DNA from: Leptothoe spongobia TAU-MAC 1115
GTDB lineage: Bacteria; Cyanobacteriota; Cyanobacteriia; Phormidesmidales; Phormidesmidaceae
Assembly: GCF_018739885.1 (NCBI RefSeq)
Contig: NZ_JADOES010000012.1
Coordinates: 53,400-117,399 of the forward strand
Length of the DNA: 64,000 nucleotides
Reading direction: 5' to 3'
Shown here one piece after another: positions 1 through 9,701 of the stretch (position 1 is its first letter; the number at the start of each line of letters is the position of its first letter). The notes beneath the pieces were generated by a model. The model had not been told where the DNA came from. It did not search any database and worked only from the letters and a program-made list of their open reading frames with translations. A program made the position numbers and the translations under genes.

Positions 1-1
1 T

Positions 2-133
2 TTATCGGCCACTTTATTATTGGTAAGTCAATTGCCATGGGTCGCTTTAGGAATGTCGTTACCTGCTGCTGTATCGGGGATAGCGTTAGTTCGAGCCCTG
101 ATGCGCCTTGGTCGAGCTGACCGTATGCCCTAG
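2..133 (+). CDS. C-terminal end of a membrane protein (partial)
   Basis: The window opens inside a reading frame (frame 2) that ends at TAG 131-133. The 43 visible residues are strongly hydrophobic ([20 protein letters not shown]) and finish with a basic tail ([13 protein letters not shown]). This looks like the last membrane segment and cytoplasmic tail of an integral membrane protein. The next gene starts only 12-27 bases downstream on the same strand, so the two may be co-transcribed. Too little is present to name a family. Confidence 0.45.
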   Translation, partial: LSATLLLVSQLPWVALGMSLPAAVSGIALVRALMRLGRADRMP

Positions 134-144
134 CTGCCCATTTT

Positions 145-894
145 ATGCCTAAATGCTTTATGCAACGCTTTTTTGCCGGTTTAACGGATCCAGGATTGCT
201 ACGAACTAGTAATCAAGATGCTTATTATCTGGATAAATTAGGCCGTTTCTTTGTTGTTGCTGATGGTATGGGGGGACATGCTGGTGGCCAAGAAGCCAGT
301 CGCTTAGCGACAGAGGCTATTTATCAGTATCTCGACAATCATTGGGAGAGTACGGAGTCCCCTGATGTCATGCTACGTAAGGCATTTATCGCGGCAAACG
401 ATGCTATTTTGAAGGACCAGTATCATCATCCTGAGCGAGCGGATATGGGGACAACGGCTGTAGCGGTCATGTTTCGTGAGCCTGATAGCCATCCTTGGTG
501 CGCCCATGTTGGCGATTCCCGACTCTATCGTTTGCGAGGAGCCAAGCTCGATCAAATTACAACTGATCATACTTGGGTTGCTAAGGCAATTGAAGAGGGT
601 GAATTGACGGTCGATGAATCTAAACATCATCCTTGGAGACATGTTCTTTCTCAATGTCTGGGACGAGAAGACTTAAATCGCATTGATGTTCAGTCTTTGG
701 ATGTGTCGGGGGGGGATCGCTTGCTGTTATGCAGTGATGGTTTAACGGAAGAGCTTTCTGATCCATTAATTGCCACTCATTTGAAGTCGATTCGCTCTTG
801 TCCAACGGCTGTTGAGTCTCTTGTAGATGCTGCTAAGCAGCGTGGTGGTCGTGACAATATTACGGTGGTGGTAGTCGCTTTTCAAGACGAATAA
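145..894 (+). CDS. PP2C-family serine/threonine protein phosphatase
   Basis: Metal-dependent protein phosphatase of the bacterial PP2C (Stp1/PphA) type, which removes phosphate from Ser/Thr of cytoplasmic proteins. The family motifs occur in order: NQDAYYLD near the start, the metal-binding [54 protein letters not shown] with the metal-binding Asp, and RDNITVVVV at the end. The length of about 245 residues is normal for a single-domain enzyme. ATG at 160 is an equally good start, because relatives usually begin a few residues before the [10 protein letters not shown] segment. Two Hanks-type kinases lie within 5 kb, so it may counteract them; that pairing is inferred from position only. Confidence 0.93.
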   Translation: MPKCFMQRFFAGLTDPGLLRTSNQDAYYLDKLGRFFVVADGMGGHAGGQEASRLATEAIYQYLDNHWESTESPDVMLRKAFIAANDAILKDQYHHPERADMGTTAVAVMFREPDSHPWCAHVGDSRLYRLRGAKLDQITTDHTWVAKAIEEGELTVDESKHHPWRHVLSQCLGREDLNRIDVQSLDVSGGDRLLLCSDGLTEELSDPLIATHLKSIRSCPTAVESLVDAAKQRGGRDNITVVVVAFQDE

Positions 895-925
895 CGGGTA
901 AGTGATAAGGGTGGAGTAGAGCTAG

Positions 926-1795
926 ATGTTTAAGTGTGCGCTAGTCTGTACTGATTTTGAAGATAGTCTGCAGCGGCTGATAAAGTTTGTTCCTGATTTG
1001 GTGCAGTCTGGCTTAGAACAAGTGGTTTTTTTCCATAATGTTTCCCTGACTACCGATCGTGAGATTCCTAAAGTGGATGACGAGGCTGTTGCTAATGCTA
1101 AACAACGCCTGGCCGCAGCAAGTCATGCCGTCCTTCCTGATGGGAAATCGGTTGTTATTGATGTGCGCTCTGGACGTGTTATTGACAATATTTCAAAGGT
1201 AGCTCGTTGCTATGATGCCGATGTTTTGATTCTCGGTACTCCGACCCGTTCCCTGCTTACGGAGAAACTGTTTGGAAGTACTACGACTGGGATTGCGAAT
1301 CAACTTGATATTCCGTTGGTTATTTTGCGTCCTCAGCTAATAGCAACCTATCGGGAGCAGGAGCTGGCTCTGCGTTGCCAGACCTTGTTTACTCATCTTT
1401 TGTTGCCCTATGACGGTAGTAATAGTGCCAAATATTTAGTGTCACAAGTTAAAGCAGTGGCTCAATCGAGTGAATGTCCTCAACACTGTACGCTTTGTTG
1501 GATTATTGATGATTGTATCCGTGTGGAGCTCAGGGAATCGGAGAAACAGGTCCAATCCCAGCTCGATCAGGTGAAGGCTGATTTAGAAACAGCGGGTGTA
1601 GAAGTATTTACGGAGATTCGTCAGGGCGATCCCCAATCTGAAATATTGAAGTCGGCAGAAGTGAATGATATTTCTGCGATCGCAATTTGCTCTGGTAAAT
1701 CCAAGGGGATTTTGAAATGGTCGGTGCCTAGTTTCACCAGTGCTTTACTACGCTCCAGTTGGCATCCAGTGATTCATTTCCCGCGTGCAAGTTGA
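926..1795 (+). CDS. Universal stress protein, two tandem UspA domains
   Basis: 289 residues made of two UspA-like folds. The first (about 1-140) ends with ADVLILGTPTRSLLTEKLFG and then STTTGIANQLDIPLVILRP, resembling the nucleotide-binding loop of ATP-binding Usp proteins. The second (about 155-285) opens with HLLLPYDGSNSAKYLV and has a less canonical loop (CSGKSKGILKWSVPSFTSALL). Tandem Usp proteins are common in cyanobacteria and act in stress responses, but the substrate or partner is unknown. It lies 31 bp downstream of the phosphatase on the same strand, with a GGTGGAG-like sequence ahead of ATG 926, and is probably co-transcribed with it. Confidence 0.88.
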   Translation: MFKCALVCTDFEDSLQRLIKFVPDLVQSGLEQVVFFHNVSLTTDREIPKVDDEAVANAKQRLAAASHAVLPDGKSVVIDVRSGRVIDNISKVARCYDADVLILGTPTRSLLTEKLFGSTTTGIANQLDIPLVILRPQLIATYREQELALRCQTLFTHLLLPYDGSNSAKYLVSQVKAVAQSSECPQHCTLCWIIDDCIRVELRESEKQVQSQLDQVKADLETAGVEVFTEIRQGDPQSEILKSAEVNDISAIAICSGKSKGILKWSVPSFTSALLRSSWHPVIHFPRAS

Positions 1796-1862
1796 TTCTT
1801 TTCTCCCTTACCGAGCATCTTTAACCATTGGTCACAGCAGTGGCAACTTAAAAATTAGGTGC

Positions 1863-3389
1863 TTAAGTGTTTGAGTTGGAATGCATAGCCTCAAAGCTTA
1901 AGAGCATTTGAGGCTTCAATTTCTCGTTGAGCTCCTGCTTGAGCATTCTTTTACTTTCTTTGGGAGTGCCTGTGGGCATGATTGTACGAGCCATAAGTAC
2001 CCACTCTTTCAGTAGTTTCCGTTGAGGCGGAGCAATGTGCAGACGGCGAAAGTTGATGAATTGATTAGGGGTTTCTTTAGAGAAAAAAAGCACACGATAA
2101 GAGCCCTCTTCGCCAAGATGCCAAATAAACTTTTGATTTCCAGGATTTTTAAGGTCAAGATAGCTTGATAACCATCGGGCTCCTTGAGCCTGGCTATAAA
2201 GCGCTGTTACCCATAGCAACATAGGGTGAGGGGTGCGAACACATAAAAAATTGTTGGAGCCGGTATTAGTAAGACGCTGTTCAATTTCTAGAGAGCCCAA
2301 CATTGCCCATAGAGTAGGCAATTGGCGATTGCTCATGGCGAGCAGTTTTGGAAATACAATTTCAGCAATTGGTGTTTCTTGGGGCCACACCTGTAGTCGA
2401 CAAAATCGATCTTCCTCAGAGCCACTAGGGGGTGCCTGTTTAGAAACAACGGGGAGATCCCTAAGGGTCCCCCTAATCTGCTTCCCCAGATCAATTGAGC
2501 GACTAAATCGATTTTCTAATGGAGCGAGATGAGTTAGAAGTTGACTAACACTGTTAGGGCGTTGAGAGCGATCCTTGGCTAGGCAGCCCATGACAGCATC
2601 CTTAATTAACCTGGGTAATACACCATAGGGCGATTGACCATCCAGTGGGATCGGCTCTTGAGCGCGATGGGCTTTGTACCAGCCACCAAAGGTATTATTG
2701 CGGGGGCGAAAGGGCAAAGAACCTGTAAGCATTTGATACATCATTATGCCTAGGCTATAGATGTCAGAACGTCTATCAAGTTCTTGTCCCTCCATCTGTT
2801 CTGGAGACGCATAGGCTAGTGTCCCCATAAAACTACTAGTTTGTTCGCTATTATCGGTTTGCATCAGTTTAGCGATGCCAAAATCCAAAATCTTGACTAG
2901 TTCACCGACACTGGCACTTTGGGTAACCAGGATGTTGCTGGGTTTAATATCGCGATGAATTATAGGAATAACCTGGCCATTAAGAATAATGCCTTTGTGA
3001 GCTGTTTCTAAACCTAGACAAATTTGTCGAGTGAAATCGAGAAATCGTGGAATGGGCAGGGGGGTTGGCTGAATCACCTGACCCAAATTTTGCCCTTTGA
3101 GATATTCCATGACATAGAACGGAATTTCGTCATCGGTAACGCCGTAGTCCGTAACCCTGACTACATGGATGCTATTATTGCCCAGTTGGGCACAGGTCAT
3201 GGCCTCGCGCATAAAGCGCTGGGTCATTTGCTTATTGAGTAAGGTTTGAGAGAGAAACTTGACAGCGACAGGAACGCCCCCTAAGAGCATATCCTCAGCC
3301 AAGTAGACTTTTCCCATGGAGCCTTGACCGATGGAGTCCATGAGCTCATAGCGATTGGCAAGTCTACGACCTAAGTTATTGTCTGTCAT
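1863..3389 (-). CDS. Serine/threonine protein kinase with conserved C-terminal domain (copy 1)
   Basis: Hanks-type protein kinase of 508 residues. The catalytic domain (about 14-285) has the glycine loop IGQGSMGKVYLA, the ATP-binding Lys44 in VAVKFL, the helix C Glu in FMREAM, HRDIKPSNIL with the catalytic Asp near 147, DFGIAK, and ASPEQME in place of APE. After a linker the final ~170 residues (from about WPQETPIAEIVFPKLL) form a domain I do not recognise that recurs in the neighbouring kinase. I see no transmembrane segment or PASTA repeat, so it should be cytoplasmic. It lies 314 bp downstream of its paralogue on the same strand, with a TATAAT box at 3477-3472 that could drive it separately. 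Confidence 0.93.
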   Translation of the reverse strand: MTDNNLGRRLANRYELMDSIGQGSMGKVYLAEDMLLGGVPVAVKFLSQTLLNKQMTQRFMREAMTCAQLGNNSIHVVRVTDYGVTDDEIPFYVMEYLKGQNLGQVIQPTPLPIPRFLDFTRQICLGLETAHKGIILNGQVIPIIHRDIKPSNILVTQSASVGELVKILDFGIAKLMQTDNSEQTSSFMGTLAYASPEQMEGQELDRRSDIYSLGIMMYQMLTGSLPFRPRNNTFGGWYKAHRAQEPIPLDGQSPYGVLPRLIKDAVMGCLAKDRSQRPNSVSQLLTHLAPLENRFSRSIDLGKQIRGTLRDLPVVSKQAPPSGSEEDRFCRLQVWPQETPIAEIVFPKLLAMSNRQLPTLWAMLGSLEIEQRLTNTGSNNFLCVRTPHPMLLWVTALYSQAQGARWLSSYLDLKNPGNQKFIWHLGEEGSYRVLFFSKETPNQFINFRRLHIAPPQRKLLKEWVLMARTIMPTGTPKESKRMLKQELNEKLKPQMLLSFEAMHSNSNT

Positions 3390-3471
3390 TTAATGCGGTG
3401 ATTCTAAGCCAATAATACCTAGCGTTGGTCCTATTGCCGAAGACATCTAATAATCCTAAAAATGTTTAGTC

Positions 3472-3510
3472 ATTATAGTCATGCAGTTCATGTTAAAGAG
3501 CTGCATGACT
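3472..3510 (-). promoter_or_regulatory. Hairpin and -10-like box upstream of kinase copy 1
   Basis: An inverted repeat with 13-bp arms (one G-T pair) spans 3477-3489 and 3498-3510 with an 8-base loop. Read on the minus strand it abuts TATAAT at 3477-3472, about 85 bases before the kinase start. There is no good -35 box at 17 bp. It could be an operator overlapping a promoter, or a weak terminator or processing hairpin between the kinases. The rest of 3390-3703 shows nothing recognisable. Confidence 0.4.
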
Positions 3511-3703
3511 CATAGACTAGGACTTGCCAGCAGTCTCATATACGATACCTTTGACAAGTTACCTTAGTACTGTAATTCAATTTTTTCAGAGATTTGAATT
3601 ACCCTAACCAATACGATCAATATGAAATGGAGGCTATACCCTCACTATTATGTGCAATTCTCTAAGATGAATTGCCGTTAGCTTGGGAAATCATTATTGG
3701 TAT

Positions 3704-5125
3704 TTACCAGAGCATTCGAGGCTTTAGGTTATCATTCAGCTCCTTTCTCAGGATATTTTTACTGGTTTGGGGACTGTCTATTGGTATAAAAGCGCGGGCT
3801 ATCAGCACCCATTCCTTTAAGAGTTTTTGCTGAGGAGAGGCAATGTGTAAGCGACGAGAGTTGACACACTGATTTGGAAAATCTTTAGAGAAAAACAATA
3901 CTGGATAGTTTCCTGTCTCTGCCAAGCACCAGATAAATGTCTGAATATCAGATTTTTTAAGATCTAAATAGCTGGATAGCCATCGAGGGCCTTGAGCTTC
4001 ACCATAAAACGCTGTGACCCATAAAACCATTGGGTGTGGACTCAAGGTAAATAAGAAATTATTGTAACCAGTATTGCTAATGTGTTGCTTAATTTCCTGA
4101 GGCTGCATCATCACCCACAGTGCTGGTATCTGGCGATTTTGGACTGAGATAAGTTGCTGAAATACAATTTCAGCAATGGGTTTATCTTTTGGCCATACCT
4201 GCTTATGAAAAGGATTGTTGGATGTTGCTGGTTTAGTTTGAGGCTTAGGTTGACGCGTTATTAAACGATCGAGGAGTTGACTAACGTTACTTGGGCGTTG
4301 GGATGGTTCCTTTGCCAAGCAGCTCATAACGGCATCTTTTAGTGACTTAGGTAATGGACCATAAGGTGATAAGTCATCCAAAGGTGTAGGCTCTTGATAC
4401 CGATGGATATTGTACCAACTGCCAAATGTATTGCTAGTAGGGCGAAAAGGGAGAGAACCTGTCAGCATTTGGTACATCATAATGCCCAAGCTATAGAGGT
4501 CAGAACGGTTATCGAGCTCCTGTCCTTCCATTTGTTCTGGAGAGGCATAGGCTAATGTCCCCAGGAAAGTGCTCGTTTCCTCTCGATTATTAGCTTGCAT
4601 GAGCTTGGCAATACCGAAGTCCAAAATCTTCACCAGGTCGCCGATACTGGCGCTTTGAGTAACCAAGATATTGCTAGGTTTAATGTCTCGATGAATGATC
4701 GGAACGACTTGATTGTTGAGAATAATGCCTTTGTGAGCTGCTTCTAAACCGAGACAAATTTGTCGGATAAAGTCGCGAAAACGTCTGACCTGCAGAGGCC
4801 TTGGTTGGAGCATCTGGCCTAAATTTTGCCCTTTGAGATATTCCATGACATAGAAGGGAACTTCATCGTCAGTAACGCCATAGTCTGTGACTCTGATCAC
4901 ATGGATACTCTTGTTTCCCAGCTGGGCACAGGTCATAGCCTCGTGCATAAAGCGCTGGTTCATCTGCTCATTGAGTAAGGTTTGGGCGAGAAATTTGACG
5001 GCGACAGGAACGCCTCCTAGGAGCATATCTTTAGCCAAATAGACTTTCCCCATGGAGCCTTGACCGATGGAGTCCATGAGCTCATAGCGATTGGCAAGTC
5101 TACGACCTAAGTTACTGTCTGGCAT
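3704..5125 (-). CDS. Serine/threonine protein kinase with conserved C-terminal domain (copy 2)
   Basis: Second Hanks-type kinase (473 residues), clearly a paralogue of the downstream gene: the first ~40 residues are almost identical, and the whole catalytic domain (GQGSMGKVYLAKD, VAVKFLAQ, HRDIKPSNIL, DFGIAKLMQ, TLAYASPEQMEGQELD) and C-terminal domain (KDKPIAEIVFQQLI through to KEWVLIARAFIP) align. It lacks about 35 residues of the linker found in copy 1. All catalytic residues are present, so both copies should be active. The tandem arrangement indicates a local duplication. Targets are unknown; the nearby PP2C phosphatase is a candidate antagonist. Confidence 0.93.
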   Translation of the reverse strand: MPDSNLGRRLANRYELMDSIGQGSMGKVYLAKDMLLGGVPVAVKFLAQTLLNEQMNQRFMHEAMTCAQLGNKSIHVIRVTDYGVTDDEVPFYVMEYLKGQNLGQMLQPRPLQVRRFRDFIRQICLGLEAAHKGIILNNQVVPIIHRDIKPSNILVTQSASIGDLVKILDFGIAKLMQANNREETSTFLGTLAYASPEQMEGQELDNRSDLYSLGIMMYQMLTGSLPFRPTSNTFGSWYNIHRYQEPTPLDDLSPYGPLPKSLKDAVMSCLAKEPSQRPSNVSQLLDRLITRQPKPQTKPATSNNPFHKQVWPKDKPIAEIVFQQLISVQNRQIPALWVMMQPQEIKQHISNTGYNNFLFTLSPHPMVLWVTAFYGEAQGPRWLSSYLDLKKSDIQTFIWCLAETGNYPVLFFSKDFPNQCVNSRRLHIASPQQKLLKEWVLIARAFIPIDSPQTSKNILRKELNDNLKPRMLW

Positions 5126-5298
5126 TTAAAGCTGCAGTGATGAGCCAATAACCCCAGCGGTTACCAGGGATTACATATGGCTGTTATGTTCAGAAACATT
5201 ATGGAATCAATGAACCATCTATCCATACGCACCCTTGGGTAAATCCCCAGGGTGAATTAAACGCAACTTCTGTAACTTACTAAAATAGATTGCTTGAT

Positions 5299-5745
5299 CT
5301 AACCCTGATGTCGCTCAACGATAGCTTCCATGGTGCTAGATAAATGATGGCCTGCCATAATGCCACCTGAGAAATGATATCGATTGGAATTATGTCGATA
5401 GAGGGTTTCAAACCCGGTACGCATATGCCTATCCTTGAGAGCCCAGTAATGCTGAACGATTGAACTGGGTCCGATCCATCCTTCGCCTTCTACGCGTCCA
5501 AGCACACTGTGTTGCAACACAAAGGTATATTGACGATTTCCGGTAGCAATTCGTCCTTTGTACTGTAAAGAAATATCGTCGAGCTCTCCGTTAGGAAAAA
5601 CAAGCTTAGTGACCATAGTGAACCAGTCGTTGCTGTTCCAGGCGACTAGGATTTTGCCTTTGACGGAGATCGGTAGTAGGTCCTTAGACAACCAGCTACC
5701 CTGAAGGGTCCAGCGTCCTGGCTCGATCAGAAAACTGTGGTTCAC
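5299..5745 (-). CDS. Conserved hypothetical protein
   Basis: 148-residue protein starting at GTG 5745 with a GGGAGAAT ribosome-binding sequence just upstream. It is rich in Trp, Gly and beta-prone segments (GRWTLQGSWLSKD, RQYTFVLQHSVLGRVEGEGW, GPSSIVQHYWAL), with no signal peptide or membrane segment, and resembles small single-domain cyanobacterial proteins with a lipocalin-like beta character. I cannot give a function. It lies between the kinase pair and anmK on the same strand with gaps of about 170-180 bases, so operon membership is uncertain. Confidence 0.75.
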   Translation of the reverse strand: MNHSFLIEPGRWTLQGSWLSKDLLPISVKGKILVAWNSNDWFTMVTKLVFPNGELDDISLQYKGRIATGNRQYTFVLQHSVLGRVEGEGWIGPSSIVQHYWALKDRHMRTGFETLYRHNSNRYHFSGGIMAGHHLSSTMEAIVERHQG

Positions 5746-5924
5746 GTATTCTCCCTGATGTTTATATAACGATTTATGTAAATCACTTGTAATAGTTTAT
5801 TGTTGGCAGACTTGAGTCATGAAATAACAATTCTGTAGCTGTTTCTAGGTAGTTTTCGCTGTTAATTTATTTCCCCTTTCAGAGTAGATGAGATGCCAAT
5901 GTATTGTGATAGTTTCTGAATGTT

Positions 5925-7079
5925 TTATTTACTGATCTCTGTGGCAAGGTGATCTTTGACTTTGTGAATATGACCTAGTAGACAGGGGTGGCTAGCTCCC
6001 GTGACGGTGAGAAGGTTGCCTGGGTGCTGATGCCAACGCCAATATCCTAGGATGGCAAAGGCGATCGCTTCCTTGAATCTGCTGTCAAGACCGACGTCAT
6101 CTGTGGTGAGTATCGGAATATCAGGCAATCTAGATTGGAGTTGCGATCGCAAGTATCCATTTTGACTTCCTCCACCGCATAGTAGAACTTCGTCGGGGAG
6201 ACGGGGTAGCTGACGGTAACTATCGACGATTGTGGCAGCAGTAAAGGCCGTTAGGGTCGCAAGGAAATCGGCCTGGTCTAGGTCAAATGCCTGTGCCTCT
6301 TGCCAACATCGCTGACCATAGCTGGCCCCAAATAGTTCCCGACCGGTGGATTTGGGTGGGGGTTGCTTAAAAAATGACTGCTCTAACCATTGGTCTATCA
6401 AAGTTTGGCAGGGGTTGCCCTGGGCTGCCCAGTTACCGTCATGGTCATAAGTTAGTGTCCCGTTACTAAAGGCGTGAACTGCCCAGTCAATTAACGCATT
6501 GCCAGGGCCTGTATCCCAGCCAATGATGCTTTCTGGTGGACTATCTGCACGATCCCATGGTGGCAGATAGGTGAGGTTACCAATGCCGCCAATGTTTTGT
6601 ATGCAGCGATGACGTTGGGGATCGCTGAGAAGACTGGCATCAACGGGAGGTACCAGGGGAGCTCCTTGTCCGCCAGCAGCTATATCTGCGGCGCGAAAAT
6701 CACTAATGGTTGGAGTTTGGGTGAGATGGGCGATCAGTGCGCCTCGCCCCAGTTGCCAGCTGTACCCTAGATTATTATTGGTTGGGGGGCGATGATAAAC
6801 AGTTTGGCCATGGGATGCGACTACATCCGCCTGTCCTAGATGATTAGCGACGTCGGCAAATGAGATTGCAATTTCATCGTCCAATTCCACAATGTCGGCC
6901 ATGGTTAGTGGGGCACCATGACATACTGAGAGGATGCGATTACGAAGCCCCGCCGGATAATTGCCAGTATGCGTTGCCAAGAGCTCGATTTGAACGTTAT
7001 ATTCCTTACCCGTGACTTCAACTAAGGCCGCATCAATTCCATCGACGGAAGTGCCGCTCATCAAGCCAATGAATTTCAT
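5925..7079 (-). CDS. anmK: Anhydro-N-acetylmuramic acid kinase
   Basis: AnmK phosphorylates and opens 1,6-anhydro-N-acetylmuramic acid to give MurNAc-6-phosphate, a step in peptidoglycan recycling. The protein begins MKFIGLMSGTSVDGIDAALV, the signature phosphate-binding start of the family, and continues with VASHGQTVYHRP, DFRAADIAAGGQGAPLVP, QNIGGIGNLTYLP, GWDTGPGNALIDW and LLCGGGSQNGYL. ATG 7079 is preferred: the frame stays open 20 codons further, to 7139, but those residues do not fit the family. The gene follows ktrA by about 60 bp. Length of about 384 residues is normal. Confidence 0.93.
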   Translation of the reverse strand: MKFIGLMSGTSVDGIDAALVEVTGKEYNVQIELLATHTGNYPAGLRNRILSVCHGAPLTMADIVELDDEIAISFADVANHLGQADVVASHGQTVYHRPPTNNNLGYSWQLGRGALIAHLTQTPTISDFRAADIAAGGQGAPLVPPVDASLLSDPQRHRCIQNIGGIGNLTYLPPWDRADSPPESIIGWDTGPGNALIDWAVHAFSNGTLTYDHDGNWAAQGNPCQTLIDQWLEQSFFKQPPPKSTGRELFGASYGQRCWQEAQAFDLDQADFLATLTAFTAATIVDSYRQLPRLPDEVLLCGGGSQNGYLRSQLQSRLPDIPILTTDDVGLDSRFKEAIAFAILGYWRWHQHPGNLLTVTGASHPCLLGHIHKVKDHLATEISK

Positions 7080-7138
7080 GCTTTCTGGTCCTTCCAATAT
7101 TGTGCCATTTGTCTGGTGAGTAAACCCACATAAAAACA

Positions 7139-7843
7139 CTACATAGGCAATTTATCGATGCCTTTATTGGAGCCCACCACTACCATCAGCGTCCCAGCCC
7201 TTAGACGGGTGACTGGACTAGGATTGATTTCAAACTTATCCATGGCATTTTCTTTGCTGATGGCCATTAATGTCAGTCCAAAGTGGTTTCGTAGGTCCAA
7301 TTCAACAATGGTCTTACCATCAAACACTTGAGGGACGACTACTTCAACAATGCTGTGATCAGGGTCGAGTTCAAATCGATCTAGCACTCCTGGGCGTGTT
7401 AAGGAACGAGCCAATTCACAGCCCATTTCAAATTCTGGAAACACTACATGATCAGCTCCTACCCGCTGGAGGAGTTTGCCATGGATTTCTGTAGATGCCT
7501 TGGCAACCACATTGGCAACACCTGCCTCTTTTACATTGAGAGTGGTGATAATGCTCTCTTGGATATAGTTACCGATGGCTACAATCACCGTATCAAAATC
7601 AGGGATGCCCGCTTCCTGTAAAGCCGAAGGCTGAGTAGAGTCCATTTGAACAGCGTGGGCGGCAATTTGATCTGTTAATACCTGAGCCACCCGATTTTCA
7701 TCAGAATCAATACCCAAGACCTCATAACCCATGCCATGTAGGGTAAGGCAGACGGCACGGCCAAAGCGACCTAAGCCAATGACCGCAAACTGGCGATTGT
7801 TAGCCCGCAGATTTCTAAAAAACTTGAGTGAAGATAAATTCAC
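7139..7843 (-). CDS. ktrA: Potassium uptake regulatory subunit, TrkA/KtrA family
   Basis: RCK-type regulator of a Ktr potassium channel. The N-terminal Rossmann fold (FAVIGLGRFGRAVCLTLHG with acidic VLGIDSDENR after it) binds nucleotide, followed by DFDTVIVAIGNYIQESI and the TrkA-C domain (DHSIVEVVVPQVFDGKTIVE to LMVVVGSNK). In cyanobacteria KtrA works with KtrB and KtrE in Na-dependent potassium uptake; neither partner is in this window. The frame is open back to 7972, but the sequence upstream of codon 44 does not look coding. GTG 7843 (VNLSSLKFFRNLR...) matches how cyanobacterial homologues begin and is chosen here, although its ribosome-binding site is weak. Confidence 0.85.
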   Translation of the reverse strand: MNLSSLKFFRNLRANNRQFAVIGLGRFGRAVCLTLHGMGYEVLGIDSDENRVAQVLTDQIAAHAVQMDSTQPSALQEAGIPDFDTVIVAIGNYIQESIITTLNVKEAGVANVVAKASTEIHGKLLQRVGADHVVFPEFEMGCELARSLTRPGVLDRFELDPDHSIVEVVVPQVFDGKTIVELDLRNHFGLTLMAISKENAMDKFEINPSPVTRLRAGTLMVVVGSNKGIDKLPM

Positions 7844-8183
7844 GGCGATTGCCCATAACTCAGTAGTTTGGGAGAGTATCGTGCTGTTAAAAGGCGAACT
7901 GTAACTTCCCCGAACCTTATCGTTGAGCATACCCTGATTAGTTCGTCTGCATAGGTCTGTTATGGAATGCATGGATAGACCTTCTGCATAGCCTTATTTA
8001 ATTTTATCGAGAGTTTTATGGTTTCAATGGTCTATAACTTGCCATGTTACAGACTTAACGTTGCTTACCTCATTCTCCTCAAAACGTGCTCTGCCAAATT
8101 CCTAGGCTACCTAACCACAAACGATTGAGAATCGATTTCTTTCTTTGCTAGGCTAACCTAATGATCTTGGGAAGGAGATATCA

Positions 8184-9347
8184 GTGAACATTCAACTTGG
8201 TCGTGGCAAAACAGCAAGACGTGCCTATGGCATTGATGAAATTGCATTGGTGCCTGGACCTAAAACCCTAGATCCCGCATTAGCCGATACCCGTTGGACG
8301 CTCGGCAATGTAGAACGTGAAATTCCTATTATTGCTAGTGCAATGGATGGTGTTATTGACGTTCGTATGGCTGTGGAGCTTTCGAAACTGGGTGCTCTTG
8401 GCGTTTTAAATCTAGAAGGCATTCAAACTCGTTATGAGGATCCTAATCCAGTTTTGGATCGCATCTCATCCGTGGGAAAAGCAGAGTTTGTGCCTCTAAT
8501 GCAGGAAATTTATGCACGACCGGTACAACCAGCATTAATTAAGCAACGGATCTCAGATATCAAGTCTCAAGGTGGGATTGCAGCGGTGAGTCTAACGCCT
8601 ATGGGAGCTGCTAAGTATGGTCAGACAGTTGCCGAAGTTGAAGCTGATCTCGTCTTTATCCAGGCAACCGTCGTATCTACGAATCATTTATCACCTGAGT
8701 CTATTTTGTCTCTGGACCTGGCAAACTTCTGTGCTGAAATGCCCATGCCAGTGATTTTGGGTAACTGTGTCACTTACGAGGTTACCTTAGAGTTAATGAA
8801 GGCTGGAGCTGCCGGAGTGCTTGTTGGGATTGGCCCTGGAGCTGCCTGTACATCACGTGGTGTATTAGGAGTAGGTGTTCCCCAGGCGACTGCTGTTTCT
8901 GATTGTGCGGCCGCTCGGGATGACTATCAGCGAGAAACGGGACGCTATGTGCCTGTGATTGCGGATGGTGGATTAGTCACCGGAGGAGACATTTGTAAAT
9001 CAATTGCCTCAGGTGCTGATGGTGTGATGATTGGTTCTCCCTTTGCCCGTGCCGCTGAAGCGCCCGGGCGCGGTTTTCACTGGGGCATGGCTACACCTAG
9101 TCCAGTGCTACCTAGAGGTACCCGGATTAATGTGGGTACGACAGGGACGCTTGAGCAGATTTTACGAGGACCCGCTCAACTTGACGATGGTACCCACAAT
9201 CTCCTCGGAGCTCTAAAAACTAGCATGGGTACCCTAGGCGCAAAAGATCTAAAGGATATGCAGAAAGTAGAGGTCGTTATTGCCCCTTCACTATTGACTG
9301 AGGGTAAGGTTTACCAGAAAGCTCAGCAGCTAGGAATGGGTAAGTAA
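8184..9347 (+). CDS. guaB3: GuaB3-family IMP dehydrogenase-related protein
   Basis: 387-residue TIM-barrel protein of the IMPDH/GMP reductase superfamily. It has the IASAMDGV substrate loop, the catalytic-cysteine loop [39 protein letters not shown] and a shortened C-terminal end. The CBS pair of canonical IMPDH is absent, which fits the GuaB3 class found in cyanobacteria and actinobacteria. A cyanobacterial GuaB3 has been reported to act as a GMP reductase rather than an IMP dehydrogenase, so the direction of the reaction should not be assumed from the name. The GTG start is supported by a strong GGGAAGGAG sequence eight bases upstream. The order guaB3 - Yfr1 - trxA follows. Confidence 0.9.
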   Translation: MNIQLGRGKTARRAYGIDEIALVPGPKTLDPALADTRWTLGNVEREIPIIASAMDGVIDVRMAVELSKLGALGVLNLEGIQTRYEDPNPVLDRISSVGKAEFVPLMQEIYARPVQPALIKQRISDIKSQGGIAAVSLTPMGAAKYGQTVAEVEADLVFIQATVVSTNHLSPESILSLDLANFCAEMPMPVILGNCVTYEVTLELMKAGAAGVLVGIGPGAACTSRGVLGVGVPQATAVSDCAAARDDYQRETGRYVPVIADGGLVTGGDICKSIASGADGVMIGSPFARAAEAPGRGFHWGMATPSPVLPRGTRINVGTTGTLEQILRGPAQLDDGTHNLLGALKTSMGTLGAKDLKDMQKVEVVIAPSLLTEGKVYQKAQQLGMGK

Positions 9348-9372
9348 TTCAGGCACTGCTAGCCCTTGGTAT

Positions 9373-9406
9373 CAGTTGAGCTGTCAAGTATAGACAAGCT
9401 CAACTG
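9373..9406 (+). terminator. Hairpin downstream of guaB3
   Basis: Perfect 10-bp inverted repeat CAGTTGAGCT / AGCTCAACTG (9373-9382 and 9397-9406), 26 bases after the guaB3 stop; an inner GTC/GAC pairing extends it past a bulge. The following bases are only moderately T-rich, so it may stabilise the 3' end or terminate weakly. Confidence 0.5.
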
Positions 9407-9701
9407 GTATTTAGCAGTTCATTTCTGAAATTAGCAATGCTATCAGTTGTGTCTAGACCAGTCGACTTTGTTAGAAAAAATAGAGCTATTTTAGATAAGC
9501 TTTGAGATTTTTGCGATGTAGAATTTTCAGTCAGAAATTATGTCTGAATAAAACAGTTTCTTCCCGCAACATGATCAATATCACTTAGCCATTATGATGA
9601 GTGTCACGATCCTTTATTTTTTCTCGCAGACGCAATAAAACAAAACTTAAAATCCTCGTCATACCTGAGGTGTAGGGGATGGCAAAAGCTGAGACTTGAC
9701 C

